Assembly: GCF_008831285.2 (NCBI RefSeq)
Contig: NC_045138.2
Coordinates: 19,315,934 to 19,379,933, forward strand
DNA: 64,000 nucleotides
Direction of reading: 5' to 3'
Source: Nymphaea colorata
Taxonomy: Eukaryota; Streptophyta; Magnoliopsida; Nymphaeales; Nymphaeaceae
In this document: positions 63,364 through 64,000 of the stretch, in pieces
Layout: each line of letters begins with the position of its first letter
Numbering within the stretch: position 1 is the stretch's first letter
Notes under the pieces: generated by a model
What the model was told of the DNA's origin: nothing
Seen by the model: only the letters and a program-made list of their open reading frames with translations
Databases searched by the model: none
Translations under genes and position numbers: made by a program

Positions 63364-64000
63364 ATGTGCATGTGTGCATTCGCTGAGTGCATGTGTGCTT
63401 ATTCACTTGTATTTTTTCTCTTTTGCATTTTGTAGTTTTTTGCTGCTTTTGTTTTTTGTATTTTTCATTGTCGCAAAATTGCAGTACAAAGCACAACAAC
63501 ACACTTTGCAGTGACCTGTAGGCTGAAACACATCAGTTCACACTGGCACAGTAAGAGATGCAAATATCAAACAGTATGCTTCATTCTATGTGCAGTTTTT
63601 CTTCCTAAGTTGTGCATTCGACCTATTATCTCGACAATTTGCTTTGTTTAACAAGTAGTTACTTCAAGAAATCTGAAGTTAAGCAAGTTTTTCATATTGT
63701 TGTTGAAAATTTTAAAAAACAATTGGCATAATCATTGTTGCAATAAAAGGAAGCATGTTTCTTATCAAAGTTTTGAGAACAGTAGATGACGCAGCGGTGG
63801 GTGTGTGTGTGTGTAAGTTGACACTATGTCGTGGGCCTGAGCAACATAAGATGAGTAACATAGTGTTTGTCAAGTATAATACTATAATGTGAAACTAAGA
63901 GAGAAACACATTAAGAGAGGAGACCTAAATTATCTAATACATTTGGACAACATTGACTCAATGTTGTAAAAAGCGTATCGTAAGCCATATCGGTCTGGCT
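62263..64000. other. Intron of the CPL4-like gene, running off the window
   Basis: No exon encoding the DLDHTLLN-type motif of FCP1 phosphatases was found on the minus strand here. Contents are AT-rich sequence, an (AT)n tract followed by GTGTGTGTATG repeats at 63291-63370, a (GT)n run at 63800-63813, and a possible transposon edge at 63970-64000. Confidence 0.5.
63291..63370. repeat. Microsatellite (AT)n followed by (GT)n
   Basis: About 60 bases of uninterrupted AT dinucleotides followed by ATGTATGTGTGTGTATGTGC. Tyr-Ile repeat ORFs on both strands here are artefacts. Confidence 0.95.

Overview
The window is nuclear DNA of a flowering plant. The genes have many GT-AG introns, the intergenic DNA is AT-rich with long (AT)n, (CT)n and (GT)n microsatellites, the gene families are plant-type (an LRR receptor-like protein, a 325-aa plant-type cysteine synthase, a 411-aa plant glutamate dehydrogenase, a CPL4-like CTD phosphatase), and a fragment of plastid ycf2 sits in the nuclear sequence. 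The species cannot be fixed from sequence alone.

Layout. About 0.4-6.4 kb and 12.75-19.05 kb are two diverged copies of one roughly 6-kb non-coding block in direct orientation. They bracket a receptor-like protein (RLP) gene at 8.96-12.44 kb whose reading frame is broken once, apparently by a 10-nt deletion between short direct repeats. Copy 2 carries a roughly 1-kb segment absent from copy 1 that includes the ycf2 fragment. From 19 to 22.7 kb there is repeat-rich intergenic DNA. Four genes follow that could be assembled completely from the sequence: cytosolic-type O-acetylserine (thiol)lyase (23.81-28.25 kb, +), ribosomal protein S18 (30.33-33.79 kb, +), NAD(H)-type glutamate dehydrogenase (41.36-45.50 kb, +) and the H/ACA snoRNP protein GAR1 (50.37-47.65 kb, -). 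Each was spliced exon by exon and gave an uninterrupted frame of the family's usual length or domain order. The 3' part of a small uncharacterised protein ending in a CaaX-like motif lies at 54.95-57.60 kb (+). The 3' half of a CPL4-like RNA polymerase II CTD phosphatase (phosphatase-domain end plus BRCT) occupies 62.26-60.81 kb (-), and its 5' exons lie beyond the window.

The genes do not form a pathway and are an ordinary plant neighbourhood. One regulatory link can be seen: RPS18 and GAR1, both needed for ribosome production, each carry telo-box motifs (TAGGGTTT) just upstream of the start codon, and GAR1 has two overlapping copies. OASTL and GDH are both nitrogen/sulfur amino-acid enzymes but show no shared control. 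I found no CRISPR array, no complete rRNA or tRNA gene, and no intact transposase or reverse transcriptase. Mobile DNA is present as a Tourist-like MITE (in both block copies) and several degenerate dispersed repeat families. No clearly novel molecular system was found. The most interesting signals are the repeat-bracketed broken RLP, the plastid insertion with a CGA-to-TGA stop, and an OASTL 5' exon whose alternative donors would give either an overlapping upstream ORF or an in-frame presequence-like extension.
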